Position numbers and translations under genes: made by a program. Source: RYN-133 sp963785425 (GTDB lineage Bacteria; Actinomycetota; Actinomycetes; Mycobacteriales; Jatrophihabitantaceae). From it: DNA of 64,000 bases. Where the stretch lies: NCBI GenBank assembly GCA_963785425.1, contig CAWAVG010000001.1:1-64000 (forward strand), read 5' to 3'. Position 1 is the first letter of the stretch, and every line of letters begins with the position of its first letter. This document shows, in pieces, positions 35,978 to 45,305 of the stretch. The notes under the pieces were generated by a model. The model was not told where the DNA came from. It saw nothing but the letters and a program-made list of their open reading frames with translations, and did no database searches.

Positions 35978-36838
35978 CTACGCCAGGCCGCGGACGGTTC
36001 GCGCCGGAGGCCGCGCGCCGCTGATCGCGGCAACCATGTCGAGAGTCTGCCGGGTCTCGACGACGTTGTGCGCACGGAACACACGCGCGCCCAGCCACGC
36101 CGACACCGACGTGGTCGCCAGCGTCCCGAGCAGCCGTTCGCCGAGCGGACGATCGAGCGCCTCACCGACGAAATCCTTGTTCGACAACGAGACCAGCACC
36201 GGCCAGCCCGTCGCCACCATCTCCGCCAATCGCCTTGTCACCTCGAGCGAGTGCCGGGTGTTCTTGCCGAAGTCGTGGCCGGGGTCGATCAACACCGACT
36301 GCGGCGACACCCCGAGGGAGACGGCGCGATCGGCGAGCGCGACGGTGCGTTCGAGCACGTCCGCCATCACGTCGTCGTACGCGACCCGGTGCGGACGTGT
36401 GCGCGGTTCGGCGCCGCCCGCGTGGGTGCATACCAGCGCGGCATCGTGTGCTGCGGCGACCGCGGCGAGGTCGGGATCCCACCCTCCCCACGCGTCGTTG
36501 ATGACATCGGCGCCGGCCGCGCAAGCGGCATCGCCCACCTCGGCGCGCCAGGTGTCGACGCTGATGACGACTGATGGGAACTCGGCCCGCACCGCCGCGA
36601 CGAACGACGCGGTGCGCTCGATCTCTTCGCCCGCGCTCACCTCGGCCCCGGGTGCCGCCTTCACGCCGCCGATGTCGACGATCTCGGCACCGTCCGCGAT
36701 CACCGACCGCACCCGCTCGAGTGCGACGTCGAACGCGAAGGTCGCCCCGCGATCGTAGAACGAGTCCGGGGTGCGGTTGACGATCGCCATGATCAGCAAC
36801 GCGTCGTCGTCGAACGACTGCCTACCCAGCTTCAACAC
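35978..36838 (-). CDS. folP2: Dihydropteroate synthase-like protein FolP2
   Basis: A 286-residue member of the dihydropteroate synthase family. It keeps MAIVNRTPDSFYDRG and the DIGG, DPGHDFGKN and SNKDF segments, but several substrate-site residues differ from true FolP. In other actinobacteria this paralogue lies next to gpgS, as here, and has not been shown to be a normal folate enzyme. The GTG start at 36838 overlaps gpgS by 17 bases. Confidence 0.85.
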   Translation of the reverse strand: MLKLGRQSFDDDALLIMAIVNRTPDSFYDRGATFAFDVALERVRSVIADGAEIVDIGGVKAAPGAEVSAGEEIERTASFVAAVRAEFPSVVISVDTWRAEVGDAACAAGADVINDAWGGWDPDLAAVAAAHDAALVCTHAGGAEPRTRPHRVAYDDVMADVLERTVALADRAVSLGVSPQSVLIDPGHDFGKNTRHSLEVTRRLAEMVATGWPVLVSLSNKDFVGEALDRPLGERLLGTLATTSVSAWLGARVFRAHNVVETRQTLDMVAAISGARPPARTVRGLA

Positions 36839-37748
36839 GCGCGCTCCGCTCCGTCACCGGGACGGGACGGCCACGCCACGGCGGCCGCATCCCTCGATCG
36901 AACTGCCACAGCTGGGGACCGGTCGGGTCGGCGAAGCCGAGCCGGCGATGTGCGACGGCGAGGATCTCTGCTGCCATCACACCCAGATCGTGCACCGACT
37001 GGTGCGAGTGCGCCCGGGCGCCGAGATCGACCTGGGCCACCGCGTCCAGCCCGGCCTCGGTCACCACGTCGAGCAGCACGGCGAACTCGACGCCGTAGCC
37101 GACCGGGATCGACAACTGCTCGAAGATCGAGCGCCGGATCGCCCACTCCCCCGCGAGCGGCTGCACGAGCGCCGACAGCGCCGGCCAGTGCAGGTTGAGC
37201 AACGGACGCGCGACCAGTTCGGTGACGCGGCCGCCCTGCGGTGTCACCGGCCCGGACGACACGTCGTCGAGCACCCGGTCGTAGAACCCCTTGATCAGCT
37301 CGGTGTCCGCCGAGGTCAGCAGCGGACCGAGCAGGCCGGTGACGAAATGGGTGCCCCAGCCCGTCAGGTCGGCATCGATGAAGACGAGCACATCGCCGGA
37401 CGTGACGAACTGTGCCTTCCACAACGCCTCGCCCTTGCCGCGGTGTGAGCCCAGTTCGGGGCGCACAGACTTGGTCGCGTGCACGGCCGCGCCCGCCGAC
37501 CGGGCGAGCTCGGCGGTGTCGTCGGACGAGTCGGAGTCCATGACGACCAGTTCGTCGACGAGACCGGTGCGGTCGACGAGGTCCGATCGGATCCGTCCGA
37601 CAATGTCGGCGATCGTGGCGGCTTCGTTGCGCGCGGGCACGACGACCGACACGCTCGTCGAGCCCTTGGCGGCGATCAGCCGCTCGATCGGCCAGTCCGT
37701 CCAGGCGCTCGTGCGGCGCTCGAACCAGCTGGCCGCGGCGTCGTCCAC
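36822..37748 (-). CDS. gpgS: Glucosyl-3-phosphoglycerate synthase GpgS
   Basis: A GT-A glycosyltransferase of family 81 that makes glucosyl-3-phosphoglycerate, the first step toward glucosylglycerate and methylglucose lipopolysaccharides. The 308-residue protein shows VSVVVPARNEAATI near residue 33, MDSDSSDDT, and the DxD motif in VFIDADLTGW near 135. GEWAIRRS and the YGVEFAVLLD segment match the family. The folP2 gene follows with overlap, the usual actinobacterial pair. Confidence 0.93.
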   Translation of the reverse strand: MDDAAASWFERRTSAWTDWPIERLIAAKGSTSVSVVVPARNEAATIADIVGRIRSDLVDRTGLVDELVVMDSDSSDDTAELARSAGAAVHATKSVRPELGSHRGKGEALWKAQFVTSGDVLVFIDADLTGWGTHFVTGLLGPLLTSADTELIKGFYDRVLDDVSSGPVTPQGGRVTELVARPLLNLHWPALSALVQPLAGEWAIRRSIFEQLSIPVGYGVEFAVLLDVVTEAGLDAVAQVDLGARAHSHQSVHDLGVMAAEILAVAHRRLGFADPTGPQLWQFDRGMRPPWRGRPVPVTERSARVEAG

Positions 37749-37897
37749 GCGTCCACGCTAATCACCCGGCGCGACGAGGCGTTCCGTCAGGCGTTCATCG
37801 GCTGCGACATCGCCGCTGGGCGGCGGGCCAGGTTCTGCAGGCACGTCGCCGAGTCGGCGTCGCGCCTCGCGTCGATCACCGCCACAAGGGCGATCTC

Positions 37898-39109
37898 TCA
37901 GTCCGGCAACATCGGCACCGTCATGCCCTGATCGCGGCCGACCAGGACGGCCCGCGTGATCGAGTCGGTCCCGAACCGCTCGCGGACGCCGTCCATCGCC
38001 CTGTCGAGCCGGGTCAGGTCACGGATCGCGAACGGCAGCTCCGGCTGCACGGGGTCGTCGACGTCGGCGAGGTTCGCGAGCGAGAGCCCGATCAGCGTGC
38101 ACCCGCGTTCGCGGACCAGGGGCGCCGCGATCGCCAGCAGGCTGCGCACGGTCGACAGGATCGCGGCGGTGTCGTCGGTCGGCTCGGCCATGGTGTGCGA
38201 GCGGGTGATCCGTCCGAAGTCGTCGAAGCGCAGACGGAGCACGACGGTGCGACAGATCCGCTCGGCCTTGCGCAGCCGGCGGCACACCCGGTCCACGATG
38301 CCGACCAGCGCGGCATCGAGCTCGGTCATCGAGCGCCATTTGCGACCGAGCGCCCGCTGCGACCCGATCGAGCGGCGGCGCCGCCCGACCTGAACCGGGC
38401 GCGGGTCGCGGTTGTGCGCGAGGGCGTGCAGATGCCGTCCGGACGCGCGCCCGAGCATGGCCACGAGGGCGTTCTCGTCGACGCCGGCGACGTCGCGCAC
38501 CGTGACGATGCCGCGCTCGCGCAGCTTCGCGGCGGTGATGGCGCCGACGCCCCACAGCCGTTGCACCGGCAGCGGGTGCAGGAAGTCGAGCTCCGCGTCG
38601 GCCGGCACCACGAGCAGGCCGTCGGGCTTGGCCACGCCGCTGGCCACCTTCGCGAGGAACTTCGTGCGAGCGACTCCGACGGTGATGGCCAGCCCGACCT
38701 GCTCACGCACCTGCCGCCGCACCCGGGTGGCGATCTCGAGCGGGGTGCCGGACACGTGCAGCAGGCCGGTCACGTCGAGAAACGCCTCGTCGATCGAGAT
38801 CCCTTCGACCAGCGGCGTGGTGTCCTCGAAGATCGCGAAGACCGCCTTGCTCGCCTCGACATAGGCATCGAAGCGCGGCGGGACGACGACCGCGTGCGGG
38901 CACAGTGCCCGCGCCTGCGTGCCGCCCATGGCCGAGCGCACCCCGTAGGCCTTGGCCTCGTAGCTGGCGGCGAGCACGACTCCCCCGCCGACCAGCACGG
39001 GCCGGCCACGCAGGGCGGGATCGTCGCGCTGCTCGACCGAGGCGTAGAAGCTGTCGAGGTCTGCGTGCAGGATCTGCCGCACCAGGCTCACCAGCACATA
39101 GTCGCACAT
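37898..39109 (-). CDS. dinB: DNA polymerase IV (DinB, Y-family)
   Basis: Translesion DNA polymerase. The 403-residue protein has the catalytic motifs LHADLDSFYASVE (near residue 15) and GISIDEAFLD (near 103), the little-finger domain, and a C-terminal beta-clamp-binding QPELPF. The upstream region is AT-rich (CATATTTTCGAATTAG), but I do not find an actinobacterial SOS box. It has no ribosome-binding site that I can see. Confidence 0.93.
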   Translation of the reverse strand: MCDYVLVSLVRQILHADLDSFYASVEQRDDPALRGRPVLVGGGVVLAASYEAKAYGVRSAMGGTQARALCPHAVVVPPRFDAYVEASKAVFAIFEDTTPLVEGISIDEAFLDVTGLLHVSGTPLEIATRVRRQVREQVGLAITVGVARTKFLAKVASGVAKPDGLLVVPADAELDFLHPLPVQRLWGVGAITAAKLRERGIVTVRDVAGVDENALVAMLGRASGRHLHALAHNRDPRPVQVGRRRRSIGSQRALGRKWRSMTELDAALVGIVDRVCRRLRKAERICRTVVLRLRFDDFGRITRSHTMAEPTDDTAAILSTVRSLLAIAAPLVRERGCTLIGLSLANLADVDDPVQPELPFAIRDLTRLDRAMDGVRERFGTDSITRAVLVGRDQGMTVPMLPD

Positions 39110-39118
39110 ATTTTCGAA

Positions 39119-39763
39119 TTAGTGCACGAGCAACCCGTCGTCGGTCCAGCGCACGGCGGTGAGATCGGCCACCCGGACGTCTGCGTCCAGATCTTCGCGC
39201 TCACCGATGCCGATCACGGCCCGCACCCCGGCCGCGCGGGCGGCTGCAATGCCCGCGGCGGCGTCCTCCAGCACGACCGTTCGCCCCGGGTCGACGCCGA
39301 TCCGGCGAGCCGCGGCCAGGTAACCCTCCGGGTCGGGCTTGCCACGGTCGACGTCGTCTGCGGTGACCAGTACCTCGGGAACGGCGATGCCGGCCGCGCG
39401 CAGGCGGGCTACGGCGAGTTCGCGATGCCCCGACGTGACGACGGCCCAGCGCGGTACCGCATTCGTCAGCGCGACCGCCCCGTCGACCGCGACCACCGAG
39501 GCGGCGTCGTCGACCTCGAAGCGGTCGATCAGCTCGGCCGCGGCAGCCCGCCCGGGCGCCGCAACCAGTTCGGCGACGGTGTCGGCCGACCGACGGCCGT
39601 GCACCACAGCAGTCACCGCGTCGGGTTCGAGGCCGAGTTCGTGCGCCCATCGCGTCCAGGCCGCCAGGACGCTCGCATCGGAATCGACCAGTACCCCGTC
39701 GCAGTCGAACAGGACGGCCTGGCAGCGCAGCAATGTCGGCTCGGACGTCGGCTCGGACGTCAT
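39119..39763 (-). CDS. HAD superfamily sugar-phosphatase-like hydrolase
   Basis: A 214-residue HAD-IA hydrolase. The nucleophile motif FDCDGVLVDSD is near residue 19, the second motif VVTSGH near 106, and the late motif GKPDPEGYLAAARRIG, then VVLEDAAAG. Such enzymes dephosphorylate sugar phosphates such as 2-deoxyglucose-6-phosphate or beta-phosphoglucose. ATG 39763 overlaps the next gene upstream by four bases. A much longer open frame upstream is antisense-like and rejected. Confidence 0.88.
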   Translation of the reverse strand: MTSEPTSEPTLLRCQAVLFDCDGVLVDSDASVLAAWTRWAHELGLEPDAVTAVVHGRRSADTVAELVAAPGRAAAAELIDRFEVDDAASVVAVDGAVALTNAVPRWAVVTSGHRELAVARLRAAGIAVPEVLVTADDVDRGKPDPEGYLAAARRIGVDPGRTVVLEDAAAGIAAARAAGVRAVIGIGEREDLDADVRVADLTAVRWTDDGLLVH

Positions 39764-40776
39764 GAGACGGGCCGGTTCCGGTAGCGCCCGACGAGGTCGG
39801 GGCTCGCTGCCTGCATGCGTACCGGTGGCAGGCCGGCAGCGATCAGACGCAGGTCGTCGAGCACCATCCGTCCGATCTCGTGGAACGCCGCGGGAATGCC
39901 GCCGGCCCGGTGGGCCGACAGCACAAGACCCTCGATCGAACGAGCGCGGTGCTGCGGCGGCATCGGCTCGTGCGGCCACACGTCGATACCTGCCAGCACG
40001 GCCCCCGACTCGACCCGATCGAGCAGCGCTTCGAAGTCGACCACCGGTGCCCGACTGACCAGGATGAGCCGGGCACCCGAGGGCAGCAGGTCGAGTTCGG
40101 CCGCGCCCAGCAGGTGTTCGCTCTCGGCCGTCACGGTCGCCAGGACGAACACGAACTGGCTCGCGCGCAGCAAGTCGTCCAGCTGAATCGGGTCGACAGC
40201 CTGCTCGGCGAGCACGGCGTCCGGCAGCCACGGGTCGTAACAGCGCACGCGGCAACGGAACGGCTCGAGCAACGGCCGCAAGGCGCGTCCGAGGTTGCCG
40301 AACCCGATCAGGCCGACATCGGCACCGCGCAGCAGCACGGCATCGGCGTTGCCGTCGGCGACGTAGTGTTCACGGCCGGCGCGAAACGCCCGGTCTTCGC
40401 GCGAGATGCCGCGCGCGAGATCGAGCGCCAGCCCGAGCGCGTACTCGGCGACCGCCTGCGCGTATGCCGGGCCGCAGCCGAGGACGTGGATGCCGCGCGC
40501 GAAGCAACGCGCGTAGTCGACGTTCTGGTAGAAATTCCCCTCGACGTTCAGCACGGCACGCAGCCCCGGTGCGGCGTCGAGGCGCTCGGCGGGCAGGTCG
40601 GGTTGCCCGACGATCGCGAAGGCCCGCGGCAGGGCGTCGTCGACGCGCTCGGGGCACCCCTCGATGTCGACGACCTCGAACTCGGTCTCGAGGGCGGCAC
40701 GCGTCTCTGCGGTGAAGATGCGCTCGGACGGGTGCGGACCCGGCAGCAGCACCACCACGGGCCGGTCGGACGTCAT
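39760..40776 (-). CDS. D-isomer 2-hydroxyacid dehydrogenase family protein
   Basis: A 338-residue NAD-dependent dehydrogenase. The Rossmann motif GFGNLGRALRP lies near residue 160, and the late EGLVLSAHRAGGIP keeps the catalytic histidine. It is coupled to the HAD gene, suggesting a shared pathway for a phosphorylated hydroxyacid, but the substrate is unknown. The start ATG 40776 is chosen because upstream in-frame residues overlap the TSUP gene. Confidence 0.8.
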   Translation of the reverse strand: MTSDRPVVVLLPGPHPSERIFTAETRAALETEFEVVDIEGCPERVDDALPRAFAIVGQPDLPAERLDAAPGLRAVLNVEGNFYQNVDYARCFARGIHVLGCGPAYAQAVAEYALGLALDLARGISREDRAFRAGREHYVADGNADAVLLRGADVGLIGFGNLGRALRPLLEPFRCRVRCYDPWLPDAVLAEQAVDPIQLDDLLRASQFVFVLATVTAESEHLLGAAELDLLPSGARLILVSRAPVVDFEALLDRVESGAVLAGIDVWPHEPMPPQHRARSIEGLVLSAHRAGGIPAAFHEIGRMVLDDLRLIAAGLPPVRMQAASPDLVGRYRNRPVS

Positions 40777-40789
40777 CGACAGGCTCGGC

Positions 40790-41539
40790 TCACGTGAACG
40801 CCCGGATCGCCAGCCATACCCCCACGATGACACCGAAGGTCACGACGCACGCACGTAGGACGGGTTCGCTGAGCCGGCGCACGAAGCGCCCGCCGACGAC
40901 GCCGCCGAGCAGCGACAGCGGCGCGATGAGCAGGGCAGCGAGCCAGTCGACCGGTCCGAACACGGCGAACACCACGAGCGCGACCGTCGACACGAGCAGC
41001 TGCAGCACTCCCTTGAGCGCGTTGACGCGTGTCAGCGGTGCTGCGACCGTGAGTCCGAGCAGCGCCATCAGGATGACGCCGAGCCCGCCGCCGAAGTATC
41101 CGCCGTACAGACCTCCCAGCGCCGCGCCCGCGAGCAGCTGGCCGTGCCGGTCGGCGGCATGGCCACCGAGCGCCGCCTTGATCCGCGGCTGCAGGGCGAG
41201 CAGCGCACTGGCACCGAGCACGAGGAACGGCACGACCACGTCGAAGGCACTGGCGGGTGTGAGCAGCAGCAACGCGCATCCCGCAGCCGCTCCCAGCCCG
41301 CTGACGAGGTAGAGCTCCCACTGCGCCCGGCCGGGCCGGTCGTCGGGACCGAGGGCGACGACGTTGCCGATGTAGCCCGGCCACAGGGCGATGGAGTTGG
41401 TCACGTTCGCGGCCACCGTGCCCATGCCGGACGCGACCAGGGCGGGAAACAGCAGCAGCGATCCCCCGCCGGCGATCGAGTTGACGAAGCCCCCTACGAG
41501 CCCGGCGCCCGACACGAGTGCAAGCTGCCCGGCGTTCAC
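40790..41539 (-). CDS. TSUP (TauE/SafE) family membrane transporter
   Basis: A 249-residue protein with seven to eight transmembrane helices and the TauE/SafE pattern: GGFVNSIAGGGSLLLFPAL near the N-terminus and the second copy GGYFGGGLGVILMALLGLT. Members transport sulfite, sulfoacetate or other organosulfonates. GTG 41539 overlaps the kinase stop (GTGA). The much longer open frame upstream is rejected as it reads the kinase gene out of frame. Confidence 0.88.
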   Translation of the reverse strand: MNAGQLALVSGAGLVGGFVNSIAGGGSLLLFPALVASGMGTVAANVTNSIALWPGYIGNVVALGPDDRPGRAQWELYLVSGLGAAAGCALLLLTPASAFDVVVPFLVLGASALLALQPRIKAALGGHAADRHGQLLAGAALGGLYGGYFGGGLGVILMALLGLTVAAPLTRVNALKGVLQLLVSTVALVVFAVFGPVDWLAALLIAPLSLLGGVVGGRFVRRLSEPVLRACVVTFGVIVGVWLAIRAFT

Positions 41540-42069
41540 CGGGCGACCTCCACATAGAGCTGGCCGGCCGCCAGCCGCGCGACGATCGCGTCCGTGGTGC
41601 TGAGGGGGTCGACGACGTCGTCGAGCACGTGCCGACTCTCGACTCCCGTGCGCGCGAACTCCGCGTGCATGTGGCGCGTGGCGGGCAGGTCGTGGAAGCC
41701 GTGGCCCGTCCGCGTCGTCACGCGGTGCACGCAGACCTCGACTTCGGGCAACAGCACGACGTAGGCGAGCCGGGACAGTCCGGTCGCGGCGACGAACGTC
41801 GCGAGGAACCAGGGCCCGACCATGCCGTCGAACACGACCGTGTACCCGCCCTGGACGTAGTGACCGCACGCCGCACCGGCAGCGCGGGTGCACGTCTCGT
41901 TCTGATGCGTCGCCTCCGATTGCCACGGGGCGATCGCGCCGCGCGCGATGAAGCCGAAGAACGCGTCGCCGCTCACGACGACGCTCGGCTCGAAGCGTGC
42001 CGCGACTTCGCGGGCGATCGTGCTCTTGCCCGCACCCGGCGGCCCGGTCAACAGGATCAGGTCGGCCAC
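41536..42069 (-). CDS. P-loop kinase-like protein
   Basis: A 177-residue protein that starts with a Walker A motif, LLTGPPGAGKSTIAREVA, followed by VVVSGDAFFG and a late ARTGVESRHVLDD segment. It resembles small AAA_33/shikimate-kinase-like phosphotransferases; the substrate is unknown. The GTG start at 42069 faces the divergent dehydrogenase across 30 bases. It is coupled to the TSUP transporter. Confidence 0.8.
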   Translation of the reverse strand: MADLILLTGPPGAGKSTIAREVAARFEPSVVVSGDAFFGFIARGAIAPWQSEATHQNETCTRAAGAACGHYVQGGYTVVFDGMVGPWFLATFVAATGLSRLAYVVLLPEVEVCVHRVTTRTGHGFHDLPATRHMHAEFARTGVESRHVLDDVVDPLSTTDAIVARLAAGQLYVEVAR

Positions 42070-42087
42070 CCAGGCACGGTAGCCGGA

Positions 42088-42093
42088 TACGCT
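42088..42093 (+). promoter_or_regulatory. Candidate -10 box of a leaderless dehydrogenase gene
   Basis: TACGCT, six bases, then GTG 42100. Only 30 bases separate this start from the divergent kinase start. Confidence 0.45.
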
Positions 42094-42099
42094 CGCGCA

Positions 42100-43047
42100 G
42101 TGCCTCAGGTGACCGTGCTCGACGACTACCAGGGCGTCGCCCTCGACAGTGCCGACTGGACGCCCGTGCTCGCGGCACACTCCGTCGAGGTGCTGCGCGA
42201 CCACATCGTCGACGAGGACGCACTCGTCGAGCGGCTGGCCGAGAGCGCCGTGATCGTGGCCATGCGCGAGCGCACGCCGTTCCGCGCGTCCCTGTTCGCC
42301 CGGCTGCCCAAGCTCGAGCTGCTCGTGACCACCGGGCTGAAGAACGCGGCGGTCGACCTGGCGGCCGCGAAGCAGCACGGGGTGACGGTGTGCGGGACCG
42401 AGAGCACCGGCAACGCCGTCCCCGAGATCACCTTCGGCATGATCATCGCCCTGAGCCGGCACTTCGTCGCCGAGGCATCGGCCGTTCGGACGGGCGGCTG
42501 GCAGCACACGATCGGACCCGGGCTCGCGGGCACCACCCTGGGTATCGCCGGGCTCGGGCGTCTCGGCATCCCGGTCGCGCAGCTCGGCCGCGCGTTCCAG
42601 ATGGACGTCCTCGCCTGGTCGCCGAACCTCACCCAGGAACGCGCGGGCGAGCACGGGGTGCGCGCCGTGGGCAAGGACGAGCTGTTCGCGCAATCGGATG
42701 TGATCACGATCCACATGCCGCTGTCGGAGCGCAGCCGGGGTCTGATCGGCGCCGACGACCTCGCGCGGATGAAGCCGACCGCGTACCTGATCAACACCTC
42801 TCGCGGCCCCATCGTCGACGAGGACGCCCTGGCGACCGCGCTGGCCGAACGCCGCATCGCCGGAGCCGGCCTCGACGTGTACGGCACCGAGCCGTTGCCG
42901 GCCGATCACCCGTTCCGATCGTTGCCGAACGTGCTCGCGCTGCCGCACATCGGCTACGTCACCACCGACCAGTACCGCACGTGGTACGGCCAGGTGGTCG
43001 AGGACATCGTCGCGTGGACTGAGGGATCGCCCGTTCGGGTGTTGTGA
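42100..43047 (+). CDS. D-2-hydroxyacid dehydrogenase (phosphoglycerate dehydrogenase-like)
   Basis: A 315-residue NAD-dependent enzyme with GIAGLGRLGIPVAQLG near residue 149, the NTSRGPIVDEDAL and catalytic PHIGYVT motifs. It belongs to the D-2-hydroxyacid dehydrogenase family near phosphoglycerate dehydrogenase, but lacks the regulatory ACT domain, so it is not a full SerA. The GTG follows a TACGCT box by six bases; a long upstream extension in this frame crosses the kinase gene and is rejected. A MFS gene follows. Confidence 0.85.
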   Translation: MPQVTVLDDYQGVALDSADWTPVLAAHSVEVLRDHIVDEDALVERLAESAVIVAMRERTPFRASLFARLPKLELLVTTGLKNAAVDLAAAKQHGVTVCGTESTGNAVPEITFGMIIALSRHFVAEASAVRTGGWQHTIGPGLAGTTLGIAGLGRLGIPVAQLGRAFQMDVLAWSPNLTQERAGEHGVRAVGKDELFAQSDVITIHMPLSERSRGLIGADDLARMKPTAYLINTSRGPIVDEDALATALAERRIAGAGLDVYGTEPLPADHPFRSLPNVLALPHIGYVTTDQYRTWYGQVVEDIVAWTEGSPVRVL

Positions 43048-43079
43048 TCAACCGGTCGCTCGACGGGTAGGTGACTTCG

Positions 43080-44543
43080 GTGACCGACACCCCGAATCCG
43101 CATCGCTGGAAGGCCCTCGCCGTCTGCCTCGTCGGCGGGGCGATGGTGCTGCTCGACGTCTCGATCGTCAACGTCGCACTGCCCTCGATCGAGAAGGGCA
43201 TCGGCGCGGCGCAGAGCGAGCTGCAATGGGTCGTCTCGGGTTACGCGCTGACGTTCGGTCTGTTGTTGGTGCCGGCCGGGCGCATCGGCGACATCCACGG
43301 CCGGCGGGTGGTGTTCGTGACAGCGCTCGGTCTGTTCACCCTGGCCAGCGCGGCCTGCGGCTTCGCACCGAACGGCGTCTTCCTGGTGGTGGCACGGCTC
43401 GTCCAGGGTCTCGCAGGCGGCAGCGTGACTCCTCAGATAAGCGCGACCATCCAAGAGATGTTCTCGGGCCGCGAGCGCGGGACCGCCTTCGGCGCCTTCG
43501 GCACGATCGTCGGCATCTCCACCGCCGTCGGGCCGCTGCTGGGCGGGTTGCTGATCCAGGTGTTCGGCGAGACGAACGGTTGGCGTGCCGTGTTCTTCGT
43601 CAACATCCCGATCGGGTTGGTCGCGATGCCGCTGGCGTGGCGGCTGCTGCCCAAGCGCGACGACGCCAAGGCCCGCAAGCGCCACGATCTCGACCCGGTC
43701 GGCGTGGTGCTGCTCGGACTCGGCGTCGTCACGCTTCTCATGCCGTTCGTCCAGGACCGCGAATGGGGATCGTGGCGCTGGTGGCTCGTCCCCGTGTCGG
43801 TCGCGGTGCTGGCCGCCTTCGTGATCTGGGAGCGCATCTTCCGTGCCCGCGGACGGGAATCGATGGTCGATCTGGCGCTCTACAAGCGGCTGTCCTACAC
43901 GTCCGGTTCGGCGATGATCACGTTGTACTTCGCCGGCTTCACCCCGCTGTTCTTCGTGTTCACGCTGTATCTGCAGGTCGGGTTGCACTACACCGCACTG
44001 CAGGCGGGCCTCGCCATCACGCCGTTCGCCATCGGATCGGCGATCGCCGCCGCCGTCGGCGGCCGCAAGGTCAGCGACCTGGGCCGGAAACTGATCGTCA
44101 TCGGCCTGACCGGTGTGCTGATCGGGTTCGGCGGGACGCTCGTGGCCGTGCACCTGGCCCCTACGCACAACACGGCGTGGGCGACCCTGCTGCCCCTTGC
44201 CATCGCCGGGTTGGGCGGCGGACTAGTGATCTCGCCGAACCAGGCGCTGACGCTGTCCGAGGTCCCGGTCGCGGAAGCGGGCACCGCCGCCGGGCTGTTG
44301 CAGACCGGTCAGCGGGTCGGGTCAGCCGTCGGCATCGCGGCGGCAGGCTCGGCCTTCTTCGCGGTGGTCGCGAGTTCCGGCGACTTCGCCGCCGGTTTCG
44401 AGCGCGGCATCGTGGTCGCGTTGGCGTTCGTCGGTGCGGCGTTCGTCCTGGCGATCTCCGATGTGGCCTTCGGACGCTCGCGGGCGCGCTCCGCGGAGCG
44501 CGACGAGGTCAGCGACCCAGCGCCTTCTCGAGCTGCGCCTTAG
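43080..44543 (+). CDS. MFS transporter, DHA2-type (14 helices)
   Basis: A drug:H+ antiporter of about 487 residues with 14 predicted helices. Motifs of the DHA2 branch are visible: LDVSIVNVALPSI in helix 1, GRIGDIHGRRVVF (loop 2-3), and GGLLIQVFGETNGWRAVFFVNIPIG. It probably exports a small hydrophobic compound. AGGTGA lies about six bases before GTG 43080; GTG 43071 is an alternative. The 3' end overlaps the opposite-strand gene at 44509 by 35 bases. Confidence 0.9.
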   Translation: MTDTPNPHRWKALAVCLVGGAMVLLDVSIVNVALPSIEKGIGAAQSELQWVVSGYALTFGLLLVPAGRIGDIHGRRVVFVTALGLFTLASAACGFAPNGVFLVVARLVQGLAGGSVTPQISATIQEMFSGRERGTAFGAFGTIVGISTAVGPLLGGLLIQVFGETNGWRAVFFVNIPIGLVAMPLAWRLLPKRDDAKARKRHDLDPVGVVLLGLGVVTLLMPFVQDREWGSWRWWLVPVSVAVLAAFVIWERIFRARGRESMVDLALYKRLSYTSGSAMITLYFAGFTPLFFVFTLYLQVGLHYTALQAGLAITPFAIGSAIAAAVGGRKVSDLGRKLIVIGLTGVLIGFGGTLVAVHLAPTHNTAWATLLPLAIAGLGGGLVISPNQALTLSEVPVAEAGTAAGLLQTGQRVGSAVGIAAAGSAFFAVVASSGDFAAGFERGIVVALAFVGAAFVLAISDVAFGRSRARSAERDEVSDPAPSRAAP

Positions 44544-44835
44544 TCATCGACGAGCGTCCCTCGAGGTTCTTCTTCTTGGCCTCTTCGTAGAGCTGGGCCT
44601 TGGTGCGTCCGCCGGACCCGGAATGCGAGCGCAGCCCACCGCGACGGCCGGACGAGATGTCCTTGGTCGACGTGCGGCTGGCCTGGCGCGATTCACCGGA
44701 GCGGGCGCGTTCCTTGTTGACGGTGCGCGCGGCGATCTCGGACGCCGGGCCCTCGCCGCGGCCGCGGTCCTCGAGGCCTTCCTTGATGTGCTCGTACTGA
44801 CGTTCGCGCTTCTTGTTCCATGCTTTCTGCGGCAT
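44509..44835 (-). CDS. Small basic protein with Rho-N-like C-terminus
   Basis: A 108-residue, highly charged protein beginning MPQKAWNKKRERQYEHIKEGL and ending with a repeated TKAQLYEEAKKKNL...SSMTKAQLEKALGR, a Rho N-terminal-like or SAP-like nucleic-acid-binding helix pair. Relatives in actinobacteria are annotated as plasmid stabilization proteins, with weak support. It overlaps the MFS gene tail by 35 bases (convergent). Confidence 0.75.
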   Translation of the reverse strand: MPQKAWNKKRERQYEHIKEGLEDRGRGEGPASEIAARTVNKERARSGESRQASRTSTKDISSGRRGGLRSHSGSGGRTKAQLYEEAKKKNLEGRSSMTKAQLEKALGR

Positions 44836-44909
44836 ATTTACGGTTTACCGCGTGCGCTCCGGCCCCTAACGGCGGATCCGCCGTCGGACCCCAACGCCAT
44901 ACTGCGGGC

Positions 44910-45242
44910 ATGGCCTACGACGAGGAGCTCGCGCACCGCGTGCGGGCCGCGCTGAGCACCGCACCCGGGCTGACCGAGAAGAAGATGTTCGGCGGCCTCG
45001 CCTTCCTGATCAACGGGCACATGGCGGCTTCGGCCAGCGGGCGCGGCGGGTTGTTGCTGCGATGCGACCCTGCCGAGACCGAAAAGCTGGTCGCCGAGTC
45101 CCACGCGCACCGGTTCGAGATGCGTGGCCGCGAGATGCAGGGCTGGCTGCGCATCGACGCCAACGGCATCCGTTCCGACACGGATCTGGAACGGTGGGTC
45201 GCCGTCGGGGCGCGCTACGCCGCGTCGTTGCCCCCGAAGTAG
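44910..45242 (+). CDS. TfoX/Sxy N-terminal domain protein
   Basis: A 110-residue protein with the TfoX-N pattern: MAYDEELAHRVRAAL, then KKMFGGLAFLINGHMAA, and GWLRID. It lacks the C-terminal part of true competence regulator TfoX. CATACT lies six bases before the ATG, so it may be leaderless. Function is unknown in actinobacteria. Confidence 0.85.
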   Translation: MAYDEELAHRVRAALSTAPGLTEKKMFGGLAFLINGHMAASASGRGGLLLRCDPAETEKLVAESHAHRFEMRGREMQGWLRIDANGIRSDTDLERWVAVGARYAASLPPK

Positions 45243-45305
45243 GACGCGTCTGCACGTGCCGGACCGGGCTGGCCCCGCCGGACGACGTGCTGTCGCATCA
45301 CACGG

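Noticed and set aside
39090..39125. SOS (LexA) box upstream of dinB
   Set aside because: AT-rich, with TTCGAA, but the actinobacterial CGAAC-n4-GTTCG pattern is absent.
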